Part shown: one piece after another, positions 15,225 through 24,282 of the stretch
Layout: each line of letters starts with the position of its first letter
Position numbering within the stretch: position 1 is the stretch's first letter
Source of the DNA: Chloroflexota bacterium
Lineage (GTDB): Bacteria > Chloroflexota > Dehalococcoidia > DSTF01 > JACRBR01
Length of the DNA stretch: 40,026 nucleotides
Direction of reading: 5' to 3'
Assembly: GCA_016213125.1 (NCBI GenBank)
Contig: JACRBR010000354.1
Location: 1-40,026, forward strand
Notes under the pieces: generated by a model
Told to the model about the DNA's origin: nothing
The model's input: only the letters and a program-made list of their open reading frames with translations
Databases searched by the model: none
Made by a program: the position numbers and the translations under genes

Positions 15225-15645
15225 GGTTCTCCGCCAGGAGCCGTGTCTGGTCTTGGCGCAGCCCCGCGGTGAGAGCCAGCGCGTACGAACGCCACATCGA
15301 TTCCTGTCCGTAGAACGCCGCCCTGCCCAGGGGGGTGAGGGCGACGCGCCGCGCCCGGCGGTCGGCGGGGTCCACGACCATGTCGATGAGCCCGAGTGCC
15401 TGCATGCGCTTCGTGATGGACGTGATATGGGCGGGATGGACCTGGGTCCTTTGGGCCACCTCCGAGAGACGCGGCGGCTGCCCGTACTCGGCCAGCACCT
15501 GCAAATAGCGAAGCTGCGTGACCGAAAGGTGGAAGATCTTCCACTCATTCAGGCGCCGCGCGTCGATCAGCGCCAGAAGGCGCAGGCCGATGTCCATGAG
15601 GCTGTCCGGCGCCGCCGATGTTTCTTCTATTTGGAGAGAGTGCAA
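15058..15645 (-). CDS. MarR-family transcriptional regulator
   Basis: 195 residues. The TTG at 15645 was chosen because a strong AGGAGG lies seven bases upstream; an ATG at 15597 is an alternative. The winged helix is at about residues 35-110: LSVTQLRYLQVLAEYGQPPR, LSEVAQRTQVHPAHITSITK as recognition helix, and the DPADRRARRVALTPLG wing. The family core ends near residue 150. The remaining Arg/Pro-rich tail lies antisense to the hydrolase gene and is probably read-through after loss of the original stop. It is divergent from the first large molybdoenzyme gene (15976) with a repeat-containing gap between them, so it may control that gene. Confidence 0.85.
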   Translation of the reverse strand: MHSLQIEETSAAPDSLMDIGLRLLALIDARRLNEWKIFHLSVTQLRYLQVLAEYGQPPRLSEVAQRTQVHPAHITSITKRMQALGLIDMVVDPADRRARRVALTPLGRAAFYGQESMWRSYALALTAGLRQDQTRLLAENLKRLGSMLQGSPRMRNLPRAGLPVPGAVPGRQPRPLRPLRTHPPSTRRNGRSAIP

Positions 15646-15975
15646 GGTAGCTCCTCCTGCGGGGCCGGGGGGCCATGCATGTGCCACAGACTAGCGCCGG
15701 TGGGGCCGGGCCATGCAGAGCCTGATGGACCCGGTGTAGCCTGCCTTTTGGCAGGTGCACGGCCCGGTTGCCGACTCGGAATGATTCGGTTGCTCCTGCG
15801 TCGCCCTGCCCCCGGCTCGAGCGCGCCGTAGTCCTCTCCCCGGAACGACGTGCACGGAACGCTGCGTTTGCTGCCCTGCCCGACATGCGGCCCCGCGTCA
15901 TCCTTCCATTCGGCCCTTACCGCGCCCCGCCGCCTTTTCCATGCTTTGCGTACCCGGCGGAAAGAAGGAATCACC
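15646..15975. other. 330-bp divergent regulatory gap with direct repeats and a dyad
   Basis: No gene is seen. It contains two copies of GGGGCCGGG(ggg)CCATGCA (starting at 15661 and 15702) and a perfect inverted repeat CCTGCC-TTTT-GGCAGG (15740-15755). Both lie between the MarR gene and the alpha1 molybdoenzyme gene and are candidate operators. Confidence 0.5.
15740..15755. promoter_or_regulatory. Inverted repeat CCTGCC-TTTT-GGCAGG
   Basis: A perfect 6+6 dyad 95 bp upstream of the MarR start and 221 bp upstream of alpha1. It is compatible with a MarR-dimer operator or a short hairpin. Confidence 0.35.
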
Positions 15976-18768
15976 GTGGCCACACTTCGGCCTGTCGCAG
16001 GCGCCGGAACCCACGACGCATCGGCCCAACCGTACCGCGACCAGCTCGCCTTCGACCGCTGGGGGTGGGGGAGCCACTGCGTCGACTGCTATCCAAGCAA
16101 CTGCCCCTACCGCGTCTATGTGAAGGACGGCGTCATTGTCCGCGAAGAACAGTCGGGCTCATTCGACGTGGTGGAGCCGGGCGTTCCCGACATGAACCCC
16201 ATGGGCTGCCAGAAGGGCGGCTCCTGGAGCAGGCTGCTGTACGGCGGCGAGCGCATTCTCCACCCGATGCGGCGCGCCGGCGAGCGAGGAGAGGGGCGAT
16301 GGACCCGCATCTCCTGGGACGAGGCGCTCACCGAGATCTCGGAGAAGATGCTCGACACGATCCAGCACGAGGGCCCGGAGAGCATCGTGCGCGTCGGTAC
16401 GCCGGGGCAGGGGGGTGCACAGAGCATCGCCCTTGGCGGCGCGATCTTCAACAAGCTGGGCTGCACGACCACGGACGTGCAGGGCGAGATCAACGACTGG
16501 AGTCCCGGCGTCTACGCGACGTTCGGCCGGTTTGACCCCTGCGCCAGCAACGACGACTGGTTCCACTCCGACGTTCTGGTCATCTGGGGAAACAATCCCG
16601 CCTACAGCGACATCCCCCTCTACCACTACATCACCGAAACCCGATACCACGGCGCGCAGGTGGTGGTGATCGCCCCCGACTTCAGTCCTTCGGCCGTGCA
16701 CGCCGACCTGTTCGCACCGGTGCGCATCGGGTCGGACGCCGCGCTGGCGCTGGCGATGTGCCGCGTCATCATCGACGAACATCTCATGGACCGGGGGTTC
16801 GTACGCGAGCAGACGGACCTGCCCCTGCTGGTCCGGCGGGACAACGGGAGATTCCTGCGCCAGTCCGACCTCATCGAGGGCGGCCGCGACGACATATTCC
16901 ATGTGTTCGACAAGACGGACCAGCGCGTGGCGGAAGCGCCTCGCACGCTCGACCTGGGCGCGCTGGTGCCCGCGCTCCAGGGGACGTTCACGGTGACGTT
17001 GAAGGACGGCGCTCAGGTGGACGTGAGCCCCGCGTTCGTGCTCCTGGTCGAGAAGCTCCGGGAGTTTCCTCCGGAAGCCGCTGCGGGCGTGTGTGGCGTC
17101 CACGCCGACGTCATCCGGCGCCTGGCGCGCATGGTCGCTGGCGGCAAGACACACATCCTGGACGGCTGGACGTTCGGGAAGTCCTACCACGGCGATCTCA
17201 TCGAACGTGCGATGTGCCTGGTGCTGGCGCTGACCGGCAACTGGGGGAAGCAGGGCGCGGGAATCCGCAGCTGGGCGGTGGGGATGTTCGACGGGATGTT
17301 CACCTGGTCCGCAAAGGCCAAACCCGGGGTGGAGGCGGCCCGCCAGATGCAGGCCGGGCTCAACGCCATGACGGCTGGCGCGCTCGAGCAGGACCCAACG
17401 CTGACCGAGGAACTCATCGTGCACGAGATGGGGTATCGCGGCGCGGCGATGGGCGGCAACGTGCCCCCGGCATTCTTCTGGTTCAACCACTGCGGTTACC
17501 GGGAGATCTGGGACCGGCCCGGCTGGGGCGATCCGGCGATGAAGCGGACCCTGTCGGAGTACGTGAAGGAGGCCATCGACCGCGGCTGGTGGGGCGGCGC
17601 GCAGTACCCGGCGCCGGACTCCTCTCCGCGGGTGCTGTTCGAGATCGGCGGTAACCTGCTACGCCGGCAGCGCGGGGGGCAGCAGCAGTTGTTGAAGCAC
17701 CTCTGGCCGAAGCTGGAACTCGTCGTCTCGCTCGACGTACGCATGACGACGACAGGCCTGTGGTCAGACATCGTCCTGCCCGCCGCCCATCACTACGAGA
17801 AGCCGAACTTCCCCTACACGACGCCGGATGTGATGAACCTCACACTCTCCGACCGGGTGGTGGAGCCGCCCGACGACGTCAAGAGTGAATGGCAGTTCAC
17901 GCAGGCGCTGGCAAACAAGCTTTCGGAGCGCGCGGTCGCGCGCGGCTTCACGTCGTTCCAGTCGCGGCTTGGCATGCCGGTCCGGCTCGATAACCTTTAC
18001 AACGAGATCACAAAGGACGGGCACTACGCCGAGGACGACACCGTCATCAATGAGATGGTGATCGACTCCGCGGCAGCGGGAACGCTGCCGGAGGAGACGA
18101 CGCTGGAGACGCTTCGTGAGACCGGGTACGTGCGCTTCACCGCGTGGGGCCGGTCGCCCATGGCGCTCGCGCAGGCATCAGACCTCAAGCCGCATGAGAC
18201 GCATTCGCCGTTCCGCTGGCAAACCGAGAAGAAGCAGCCGTTCCCCACGCTGACGCGGCGCGCCCAGTTCTACATCGATCACGACTGGTTCCTGGAGGCC
18301 GGCGAAGAGCTGCCCACGCATAAGGAGCCACCATGGCAGGGTGGCGACTACCCGCTGGAGATCACGGGCGGGCATCCCCGCTGGAGCGCGAACTCAACGA
18401 ACATGACCAACCGGATCATCCTGAACACGCATCGAGGCAAGCCGACCGTATACGTGAACGACCGCGACGCCGTCGCGCGTGGGATCGTTGATGGCGACGA
18501 TATCCGCGTCTTCAACGACGTCTCGGAGGCCTTCGTCGAGGCGCGCGTGACTCCATCCGTCCGCCCGGGTCAGCTGATCATGTACAACGGGTTCGAGCCA
18601 TACCAGTTCGAGGGTTGGCGCGACACGGCGAACGTCGAGCCTGGGATGGTGAAGTGGCTGCACTTCGCGGGCGGATACGGCCACCTGCGCTACCGCGCCA
18701 TTCACTGGCAGCCGGTGCCCATCGACCGTGGTGTGCACGCGAACATCGAACTCGCACATTCCCGCTGA
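15976..18768 (+). CDS. Type II DMSO-reductase-family molybdenum oxidoreductase, catalytic subunit (alpha1)
   Basis: 930 residues from GTG 15976 (AAGGAA upstream), the length usual for EbdA/SerA/PcrA-type subunits. The N-terminal FS0 cluster motif is His34-x3-Cys38-x4-Cys43 with Cys78 (NPMGCQKGG). The likely molybdenum ligand is Asp174 in NDWSPGVYATFG, which aligns with the Asp of the CDLPPASPQTWG region in NarG. A SYHGDLIERA...NWGKQGAG segment and a C-terminal MGD-binding domain (from about 780, ITGGHPRWSANS) follow. No Tat or Sec signal is present, so it appears cytoplasmic. It is most similar to alpha4. No beta or gamma gene is adjacent, so it would have to share subunits. The substrate cannot be deduced. 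Confidence 0.9.
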   Translation: MATLRPVAGAGTHDASAQPYRDQLAFDRWGWGSHCVDCYPSNCPYRVYVKDGVIVREEQSGSFDVVEPGVPDMNPMGCQKGGSWSRLLYGGERILHPMRRAGERGEGRWTRISWDEALTEISEKMLDTIQHEGPESIVRVGTPGQGGAQSIALGGAIFNKLGCTTTDVQGEINDWSPGVYATFGRFDPCASNDDWFHSDVLVIWGNNPAYSDIPLYHYITETRYHGAQVVVIAPDFSPSAVHADLFAPVRIGSDAALALAMCRVIIDEHLMDRGFVREQTDLPLLVRRDNGRFLRQSDLIEGGRDDIFHVFDKTDQRVAEAPRTLDLGALVPALQGTFTVTLKDGAQVDVSPAFVLLVEKLREFPPEAAAGVCGVHADVIRRLARMVAGGKTHILDGWTFGKSYHGDLIERAMCLVLALTGNWGKQGAGIRSWAVGMFDGMFTWSAKAKPGVEAARQMQAGLNAMTAGALEQDPTLTEELIVHEMGYRGAAMGGNVPPAFFWFNHCGYREIWDRPGWGDPAMKRTLSEYVKEAIDRGWWGGAQYPAPDSSPRVLFEIGGNLLRRQRGGQQQLLKHLWPKLELVVSLDVRMTTTGLWSDIVLPAAHHYEKPNFPYTTPDVMNLTLSDRVVEPPDDVKSEWQFTQALANKLSERAVARGFTSFQSRLGMPVRLDNLYNEITKDGHYAEDDTVINEMVIDSAAAGTLPEETTLETLRETGYVRFTAWGRSPMALAQASDLKPHETHSPFRWQTEKKQPFPTLTRRAQFYIDHDWFLEAGEELPTHKEPPWQGGDYPLEITGGHPRWSANSTNMTNRIILNTHRGKPTVYVNDRDAVARGIVDGDDIRVFNDVSEAFVEARVTPSVRPGQLIMYNGFEPYQFEGWRDTANVEPGMVKWLHFAGGYGHLRYRAIHWQPVPIDRGVHANIELAHSR

Positions 18769-18825
18769 CGAAGCGGAGCCAGCCTGCCGATTGAAGCAGC
18801 AAGTGCGACATTCGGAGACAGAGAG

Positions 18826-18849
18826 CGGGCGCCCCTCGCGAGGCGCCCG
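18826..18849. terminator. Bidirectional terminator-like hairpin
   Basis: A perfect 8-bp GC stem (CGGGCGCC / GGCGCCCG) with an 8-base loop between the convergent alpha1 and alpha2 genes. No T tract follows on either strand. Confidence 0.5.
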
Positions 18850-18883
18850 ACCGTCTGTCGTCCGAAATGACCGTCCGTTCGTT

Positions 18884-21673
18884 TTAGGCGGTGACCTTTC
18901 GCACATCGGCCCTGGTGCCGCGGCAGGCCGGAGCAGGCTGCCACTGGTTGGGCCAGTACTTCAGGTGGCCGTAGCCGCCTGCCAGGTGGAGCCACTTGAT
19001 CATGCCCGGCTCGATGTCCGAGGGGCCGTCCCAACTCGGGAACTGGTACGGCTCCCAGCCGTTGTACATGATGATCTGCCCCGGCCTCGCCGAAGGCGAA
19101 AGCTTCAGCGGTGTGCGGTACGAGCCCATGTCGTTGAACACCTCGACCACTTCATTGTCGAAGACGTCCCGGGCTGCCGCGTCCGAGGGGTTCATGATGA
19201 GGTGCGGCTCCCCACGGTGAGTCTGCAGCATCATCTTGTTTACGATGTTCGCCGAGTGGACGCTCCAGCGGTTGTGCCCGCTGGTGATCAACAGCGGATA
19301 GTCCCCGCCGGACTTCGGCGGGTCCTTGTGGCGCGGCAGCTGCTCGTCGGCCTCAAAGAACCAGTCGTGATCGATGTAGAACTGCGCCCGCCGCGTCAGC
19401 GTCGGGTACGGGAACTTCTTCTCTACGTGGTGGCGAAGCGGCGCGAAGGTGCTGTCGGCCTCGATGTCGCTGGCCTGGCCGAGCGCCCGCGCGTTCATGC
19501 CAAGCCCGGTGAAGCGAATGAATCCCTTCTCGCGCACCGTCTCCAGACTCGATCCTTCAGGCAGCGCACCGGTAATGATCGTGTCCTTGATCATCTCGTC
19601 GGCCAGGTCGTCCTCGGTGGCGTACGCATCGTTACAGGAGTAGCGCTCGTACAGGTCGTCGAGGCGACGCTCGACGCCGGTGGCGTCCTTGTAGGTCACG
19701 AAGCCCCGGGCCTTCGCCCGCGCGGCGACGGCCTTCGAGAGCAGGCCGAATATTTCCAGCTCGTTCTTCGCCTCGTCGATGGGTGGGATCACCTTGTCGC
19801 AGAAGGTCAGGTTCAGGGTGTGCGTGCTGGGAATGCCAAAACTGATCTTCTCGTACTGCGCGGCGATGGGCAGAACGTAGTCCGAGTGCAGCGCCGTCGC
19901 GCTCATCCGGTAGTCCATCGTGGCGATCGTCGTGAGCTTTGGCCATAGGTTCGTGAGCAGCATCTTCCTGCCGCCGCGCGTCCGCCGCAGCGCGTTGCCC
20001 CCGCACTCGATGAATACGCGCGGCTCCGGGTTCTTCGCGGGGACACCGGCCCACCAGCCCTTCTCCAGCGACTCGTTGTAATAGTCGTCGAAGGGACGCG
20101 GCATCTCTGCGTCGTTCCAGTCGGCGCGGTTCCACGTCTTGTCGTAGCCGGCGTGGTTGTACCAGAGGAAGACGGGCGGCACCCACCCGGTCTTACCACC
20201 GTTGGACGAGCGCTTGGTGAACTCGATGGTGGCCATCTCCTGGGTCATCGTTGGGTCTTCGGCGCGCACACCCCCCACGAAGCCCTGGTAGCCGTTGTAC
20301 AGCATCTTCGTCATCTCGGGGCCGGCGGCTGGCTTGGCGGCGGCCATCAGCCAGCCGTCGAACAGCGCGGCGAGCCATGCTTGCACGCCGGTGCCCTTCT
20401 TGCCCCAGTTGCCGGTCAGCGCCAGCAGCAGCAACTGCGCCCGCTCGATGAGGTCGCCGTGGTAGTACTTGCCGGCGTTGTTCAGGCTGCCCAGCGTCTT
20501 GGTGCGGCCGTGGGCCACCTTGCGCGCGATCTCGCGGATCGTGGCGGGGTCGATGCCACACATCGGACCGGCCTTTTCCGCCGTGTAATCGGCGAGCCGC
20601 GGGACGACGCGATCGTACACCGGGCGCGCCGTGACGGTCGTGCCATCCTTTAGCTGCACCTTGACCGACCCGGTGAGAGCGGGATCGACGTCACCCGAGG
20701 CGAGCGTGTCGCGCGGCGCAGGAGCGATCTTCCCCGTGCGCGCGTCCAGCCAGAAGAACTGCTCGGCGTGTCCGTCCTCGCGCAGGTCGCTCTCGACGAG
20801 GAAGCGCTCATTGTCCTCGCGCACAAGGATCGGAAGGTCGGTCTGCTCCTTGACGAACGCCTCGTCCACCAGCCCCTCTTCGACGACGGTGGCAGCCATG
20901 CCAAGGGCCAGCGCGGCGTCAGTGCCCGGCTTCACCGGCAGGTAGTAGTCCGCGTGCATGGCGGAGGGCGAGTAGTCCGGCGCGACGGTTACCACGGTTG
21001 CGCCGCGGTAGCGGGCCTCGGTGATGTAATGCTGGTGAGGGATCCGCGTGTACGCCGGGTTCGAGAACCAGATGAAGAACACGTCGGCGTGGAACCAGTC
21101 GTCGATGCTGCTCACCGGGTCGAACTTCCCGTAGGTCAGGTAATGTCCGGGCGAGAAGTCGTTCATCTCGGCGTTCAGGTCGGTTGTCAGGCCGCCGATC
21201 AGGCCGTAGAAGCGGGTCCGCCCGGTGACGCCCCAGGTGCTCATATTGCAGCCCGAGAGCGCGATCATCGATTCCGGCCCTTGGTCGATGATGCCGTCGA
21301 TGATGCCGTCCGCGATCTCCTCGCAGGCCTGCTGCCAGGAGATTCGCTCCCACTTTCCGGAGCCTCGCTCGCCCACGCGCCGGGCGGGGAAGTGCAGGCG
21401 CTCGCCCCCGGAGATGGTGGAACTCCAACCGGCGCCCTTCTGGCAGCCCATGGGGTTCATGTCGGGGACACCGGCTTCGATGACCGGCATGACGCCGGCC
21501 TGCTCCTCCCAGACGATCTCACCGTCGCGCGTGTACACGCGATACGGGCAGTTGCCGGGGTAGCAGTCGATGCAGTGGCTGCCCCACACTACGCGGTCGT
21601 AGGAGAAGCGATCACGATACTTTGACTCGGTCGCCTGGCGGCCGAGGTCGGTGACTAGGGTCTGCGCAGGCAT
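18884..21673 (-). CDS. Type II DMSO-reductase-family molybdenum oxidoreductase, catalytic subunit (alpha2)
   Basis: 929 residues from the ATG at 21673, with ACGGAGG upstream. The FS0 motif is His33-x3-Cys37-x4-Cys42 with Cys77, and the likely Mo ligand is Asp171 (NDFSPGHYLTYG). It is full length and ends in the family-typical IMYNGWEPYQFPSW...LHLAGGYGHLKYWPNQWQP. No export signal is seen. The segment GCNMSTWGVTGRTRFYGLIGG differs from the other paralogs in the region that lines the active-site funnel, suggesting a different substrate. It is convergent with alpha1 and divergent from the MobB-FmdE/gamma1/chaperone operon, with a 16-bp palindrome between them. Confidence 0.9.
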   Translation of the reverse strand: MPAQTLVTDLGRQATESKYRDRFSYDRVVWGSHCIDCYPGNCPYRVYTRDGEIVWEEQAGVMPVIEAGVPDMNPMGCQKGAGWSSTISGGERLHFPARRVGERGSGKWERISWQQACEEIADGIIDGIIDQGPESMIALSGCNMSTWGVTGRTRFYGLIGGLTTDLNAEMNDFSPGHYLTYGKFDPVSSIDDWFHADVFFIWFSNPAYTRIPHQHYITEARYRGATVVTVAPDYSPSAMHADYYLPVKPGTDAALALGMAATVVEEGLVDEAFVKEQTDLPILVREDNERFLVESDLREDGHAEQFFWLDARTGKIAPAPRDTLASGDVDPALTGSVKVQLKDGTTVTARPVYDRVVPRLADYTAEKAGPMCGIDPATIREIARKVAHGRTKTLGSLNNAGKYYHGDLIERAQLLLLALTGNWGKKGTGVQAWLAALFDGWLMAAAKPAAGPEMTKMLYNGYQGFVGGVRAEDPTMTQEMATIEFTKRSSNGGKTGWVPPVFLWYNHAGYDKTWNRADWNDAEMPRPFDDYYNESLEKGWWAGVPAKNPEPRVFIECGGNALRRTRGGRKMLLTNLWPKLTTIATMDYRMSATALHSDYVLPIAAQYEKISFGIPSTHTLNLTFCDKVIPPIDEAKNELEIFGLLSKAVAARAKARGFVTYKDATGVERRLDDLYERYSCNDAYATEDDLADEMIKDTIITGALPEGSSLETVREKGFIRFTGLGMNARALGQASDIEADSTFAPLRHHVEKKFPYPTLTRRAQFYIDHDWFFEADEQLPRHKDPPKSGGDYPLLITSGHNRWSVHSANIVNKMMLQTHRGEPHLIMNPSDAAARDVFDNEVVEVFNDMGSYRTPLKLSPSARPGQIIMYNGWEPYQFPSWDGPSDIEPGMIKWLHLAGGYGHLKYWPNQWQPAPACRGTRADVRKVTA

Positions 21674-21752
21674 GGAACCTCCGTGGGGAGGCCGGTCGCC
21701 ATCATCGTCGTTTCCATCGAGCCGGCGGACAAGTGCCGGTTATCAGGTCGCC

Positions 21753-21768
21753 CGGGCCATATGGCCCG
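21753..21768. promoter_or_regulatory. 16-bp perfect palindrome CGGGCCATATGGCCCG
   Basis: It sits in the 175-bp gap between the divergent alpha2 and MobB-FmdE genes, 80 bp from each start. It is a candidate operator for both. A second weaker dyad (ATCACT-N8-AGTGAT) overlaps the MobB-FmdE start at 21843-21862. Confidence 0.4.
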
Positions 21769-21848
21769 CGCCATTGTGCCTGCTGGCCCGAGCCACGCGA
21801 CTATCGGCTCTACCAGCGGGCTGTACTCGGGCGGAAACTCTGATCACT

Positions 21849-22964
21849 GTGACGCAAGTGATTCGCATCATCGGGCGGTCGGGTTCCGGCAAGACGACGC
21901 TACTGTGCGAAGTGGTGCGTTTCCTTGCGGATGCCGGTCTGCGCATCGCCGTGTTCAAGCACGCGCACCATCGTGTCGATCTCGATCGGAAGGGGAAGGA
22001 CTCCTTCCGCTTCGCCGAGGCCGGCGCCGCGTTCGTGACCGTCGTCTCGCCGGAGAAGGTCGCGGCATTCGAGGCTGTCACGAGCGGCGAGCCGACGCTG
22101 GAGGAGTTGCAGGCCCGTGTGCCCGCCGGGATCGTCCTGATCCTGACAGTGGGGTTCCATGCAGGAGAACCGCCCTACTTCCTGCTGCTTGGAGCGGAGA
22201 CAGAGCCGGACGAGCGCGCGCATCACGGCGAGCTGCTGGGCGTTATCGGCCGCCGCACCGGGTCCGGGACCGCCGCGATGTTCGACAGGGCCGACGCGGC
22301 CGGTGTCGCGCGCGCCATCCTGGCGCATGTCGGCCGGCGCGCAGCAGCCACACCGGACGAGCGGCTGAACGCGCTCCTGCGAGAGGCGAAGGCATATCAC
22401 GGGCACCTGTGCCCCGGGCAGTTGCTGGGTGTGCGCCTGGCGGTCCTGGGTTGCCGCGCCGTCGGCATCGAAGAGCCTCGCACCTCCAAGAAGCTGATCG
22501 TGTGGGTGGAGACGGATCGTTGTGGTACGGACGCGGTGCAGACGGTCACCGGATGCAAGCTGGGCAAGCGCTCGCTCAAGTTCGTGGACAACGGCAAGCT
22601 GGCCGCGACCTTCCTGAATACAGAGACGGGCGAGGCGGTGCGCGTGCTGGCTCGCGCGGACTCTCGCGAAAAGGCCGCCGCCGCGTACCCGAACCTCGAG
22701 CGGCACGCGGCGCAGATGGAGGCCTACCGCCTGTTGCCGGACGAAGCGCTGTTTGCCACGGAACCTGTACAGGTGACGCTGGGTGAGTTGGATCGGCCGG
22801 GCAAGCCGCAGATTCGGGTGACCTGCACCGCCTGCGGGGAAGAGGTGAGCGACGGGCGCCACGTGCAAGGCGACGATGGCCCACTGTGCCGTTCCTGCGC
22901 CGGCGGTGCCTATTACGTGGCGCTGGGCAGCAGCGGCGATGTGAAGTCGGAGGCGCGATGGTAA
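21849..22964 (+). CDS. MobB-FmdE fusion with C-terminal zinc ribbon
   Basis: 371 residues from GTG 21849 (GTG 21858 is an alternative). Residues 1-155 are a MobB-type GTP-binding domain: P-loop GRSGSGKTT at 9-17 and KHAHHRVDLDRKGKDSFRF, which is typical of MobB. Residues about 170-310 form an FmdE/FwdE domain with YHGHLCPGQLLGVRLA and a CGTDAVQTVTGCKLGK motif. The C-terminus is a Cys-x2-Cys ... Cys-x2-Cys zinc ribbon (VTCTACGEEV ... LCRSCAGG). It is expected to assist insertion or maturation of the molybdopterin-guanine cofactor; such MobB-FmdE fusions are known. It overlaps the gamma1 gene by 7 bp and so is coupled to an enzyme subunit and its chaperone. Confidence 0.88.
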   Translation: MTQVIRIIGRSGSGKTTLLCEVVRFLADAGLRIAVFKHAHHRVDLDRKGKDSFRFAEAGAAFVTVVSPEKVAAFEAVTSGEPTLEELQARVPAGIVLILTVGFHAGEPPYFLLLGAETEPDERAHHGELLGVIGRRTGSGTAAMFDRADAAGVARAILAHVGRRAAATPDERLNALLREAKAYHGHLCPGQLLGVRLAVLGCRAVGIEEPRTSKKLIVWVETDRCGTDAVQTVTGCKLGKRSLKFVDNGKLAATFLNTETGEAVRVLARADSREKAAAAYPNLERHAAQMEAYRLLPDEALFATEPVQVTLGELDRPGKPQIRVTCTACGEEVSDGRHVQGDDGPLCRSCAGGAYYVALGSSGDVKSEARW

Positions 22965-23611
22965 CCGCAGTCCGTGTCTCGGCATCAGACGACGCTCTGC
23001 TCAATCCGGAAGGAAGCGGCTGGCGTGGGATCGGCCTTGAGCGTATCGAGCTGACCCCGACGCCCATCGTCCTCCAGCCGTCGGAGTACGTCCAGAATAA
23101 GTGGGAGCCCCTGGGCCACGGCGCGACGCCGGAGGTCCGGGTGGCGGCCGCGCACAACGGGACGGCCATCTTCTTCAGGATGGAATGGGACGACCCCACC
23201 GACAACAGCCAGCCGAACGACATGGCCGATTTCCCGGACCAGGCTGGTGTCATGATGCCGGTCAAGCAGGACGCGCCGATCACGGAAATGGGCCTCCCCG
23301 ATCAGCCCGTCAACATGTGGCTGTGGCGCCCCGATATGGAAGCGCCTCTGTATGTGACCTCGACGGGACGCGGCACCTCAGTTCGCCAGCCCGATACCCC
23401 GCTCTCGGGCTCGGGCATTTGGAGCGACGGGGTCTGGCGCGTGGTGGTTTCACGGCCCTTCAACGTGTCAATGCCGGCGGGCATCGTGGTCCCGCTCGCC
23501 CCAGGTGTCAGCCACAAGTGCACCTTCGCCGTCTGGCAGGGTGCGGCCAAGGAGCGCGGCGGACTCAAAGCCTTTCAGGCAACCTGGCAGCCGCTGGAGG
23601 TAGAACGATGA
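22958..23611 (+). CDS. Ethylbenzene dehydrogenase-like heme-b gamma subunit (gamma1)
   Basis: 217 residues, ATG 22958 with GGAGG four bases upstream. It matches the EbdC/type II DMSO-reductase gamma family: strand pattern VRVAAAHNGTAIFFRMEWDDP, then DMADFPDQAGVMMP, PVNMWLWRPDM and the C-terminal AVWQGAAKERGGLKAF. In EBDH the heme is bound by a Met and a Lys; Met111 or the MM pair at 99-100, and Lys204, are candidates here, but I cannot place them without an alignment. No signal peptide is present, although known gamma subunits of periplasmic enzymes carry one. It overlaps the chaperone gene by 4 bp (ATGA). Its alpha partner is not adjacent on this strand; alpha2 is divergent next door. Confidence 0.85.
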   Translation: MVTAVRVSASDDALLNPEGSGWRGIGLERIELTPTPIVLQPSEYVQNKWEPLGHGATPEVRVAAAHNGTAIFFRMEWDDPTDNSQPNDMADFPDQAGVMMPVKQDAPITEMGLPDQPVNMWLWRPDMEAPLYVTSTGRGTSVRQPDTPLSGSGIWSDGVWRVVVSRPFNVSMPAGIVVPLAPGVSHKCTFAVWQGAAKERGGLKAFQATWQPLEVER

Positions 23612-24261
23612 CCGTCGCACCCGCCGTTGAGATCGATGAGGCGACCGCCGCGCGGTTCGCCATGTACCACAGCCTGACCGCCGCGTTGGAGTTCCCGTCG
23701 CGGACATTCTGGGAGGACGTCGGCTGCCGCGCGTTCGCTGACGGCGTTCAGGCGCTGATCGAAGGGCTTCCCTACGAGCTGTCGCGCGATCTTCCGCTGA
23801 AGGGGCTGGCCGGGAGCGGCGACTACGTCGACTTCCAGGGAGAGTACATCCGGCTGTTCGACGTCGGCGCCGTGCGGCCACCTTGTCCGTTGTACGCGGG
23901 GGAATGGGGGACGCCCAGGCGGCAAGCGATGGAGGACGCGCTTCGCTTCTACCGCTTCTTCGGCCTGAAGATGAACGAGGACGCGCGGGAACTCCCGGAC
24001 CACGTGACGGTGCAGCTTGAGTTCATGCAGGTGATGACACACGCGGAGGGCGAGGCGCGCGCGAACAACCAGGACCCGTCGCCGCTCATTCGCGCAGAGC
24101 GCGACTTTCTTCAGCGTCACCTGGCGCGGTGGTGGCCCCTGCTCCGCAAGCGGATCCCGAGCCAGCAGCCGTCCGCCTTCTACGACGCGCTCACGGCACT
24201 GGCGGAGAACTTCCTCGTCGCCGACCACGCGTACGTCCGCCGGCTGGCCGCGTCAGCCTGA
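23608..24261 (+). CDS. TorD/NarJ/DmsD-type molybdoenzyme chaperone
   Basis: 217 residues, ATG 23608 with GGAGG upstream, overlapping the gamma1 stop by 4 bp. It is an all-helical protein with the family-typical sequence GEYIRLFDVGAVRPPCPLYAGEW followed by RQAMEDALRFYRFFGLKMNE and, later, HVTVQLEFMQVMTHAEGEA. Such chaperones hold the apo-catalytic subunit until the bis-MGD cofactor is inserted and proofread Tat export. It is the only chaperone of this type in the window and probably serves several of the five alpha subunits. It is convergent with the SCP2-like gene, with only 21 bp between. Confidence 0.9.
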   Translation: MTVAPAVEIDEATAARFAMYHSLTAALEFPSRTFWEDVGCRAFADGVQALIEGLPYELSRDLPLKGLAGSGDYVDFQGEYIRLFDVGAVRPPCPLYAGEWGTPRRQAMEDALRFYRFFGLKMNEDARELPDHVTVQLEFMQVMTHAEGEARANNQDPSPLIRAERDFLQRHLARWWPLLRKRIPSQQPSAFYDALTALAENFLVADHAYVRRLAASA

Positions 24262-24282
24262 GAATCCGCTGGCGCCCTTGGG

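Noticed and set aside
15437..15446. GACC-TG-GGTC as another response-regulator site
   Set aside because: It lies inside the MarR coding region and differs in the centre; probably chance.
21843..21862. ATCACT-N8-AGTGAT dyad as a CRP/FNR operator
   Set aside because: Spacing is wrong for the family and it overlaps the start codon of MobB-FmdE; kept only as a note.
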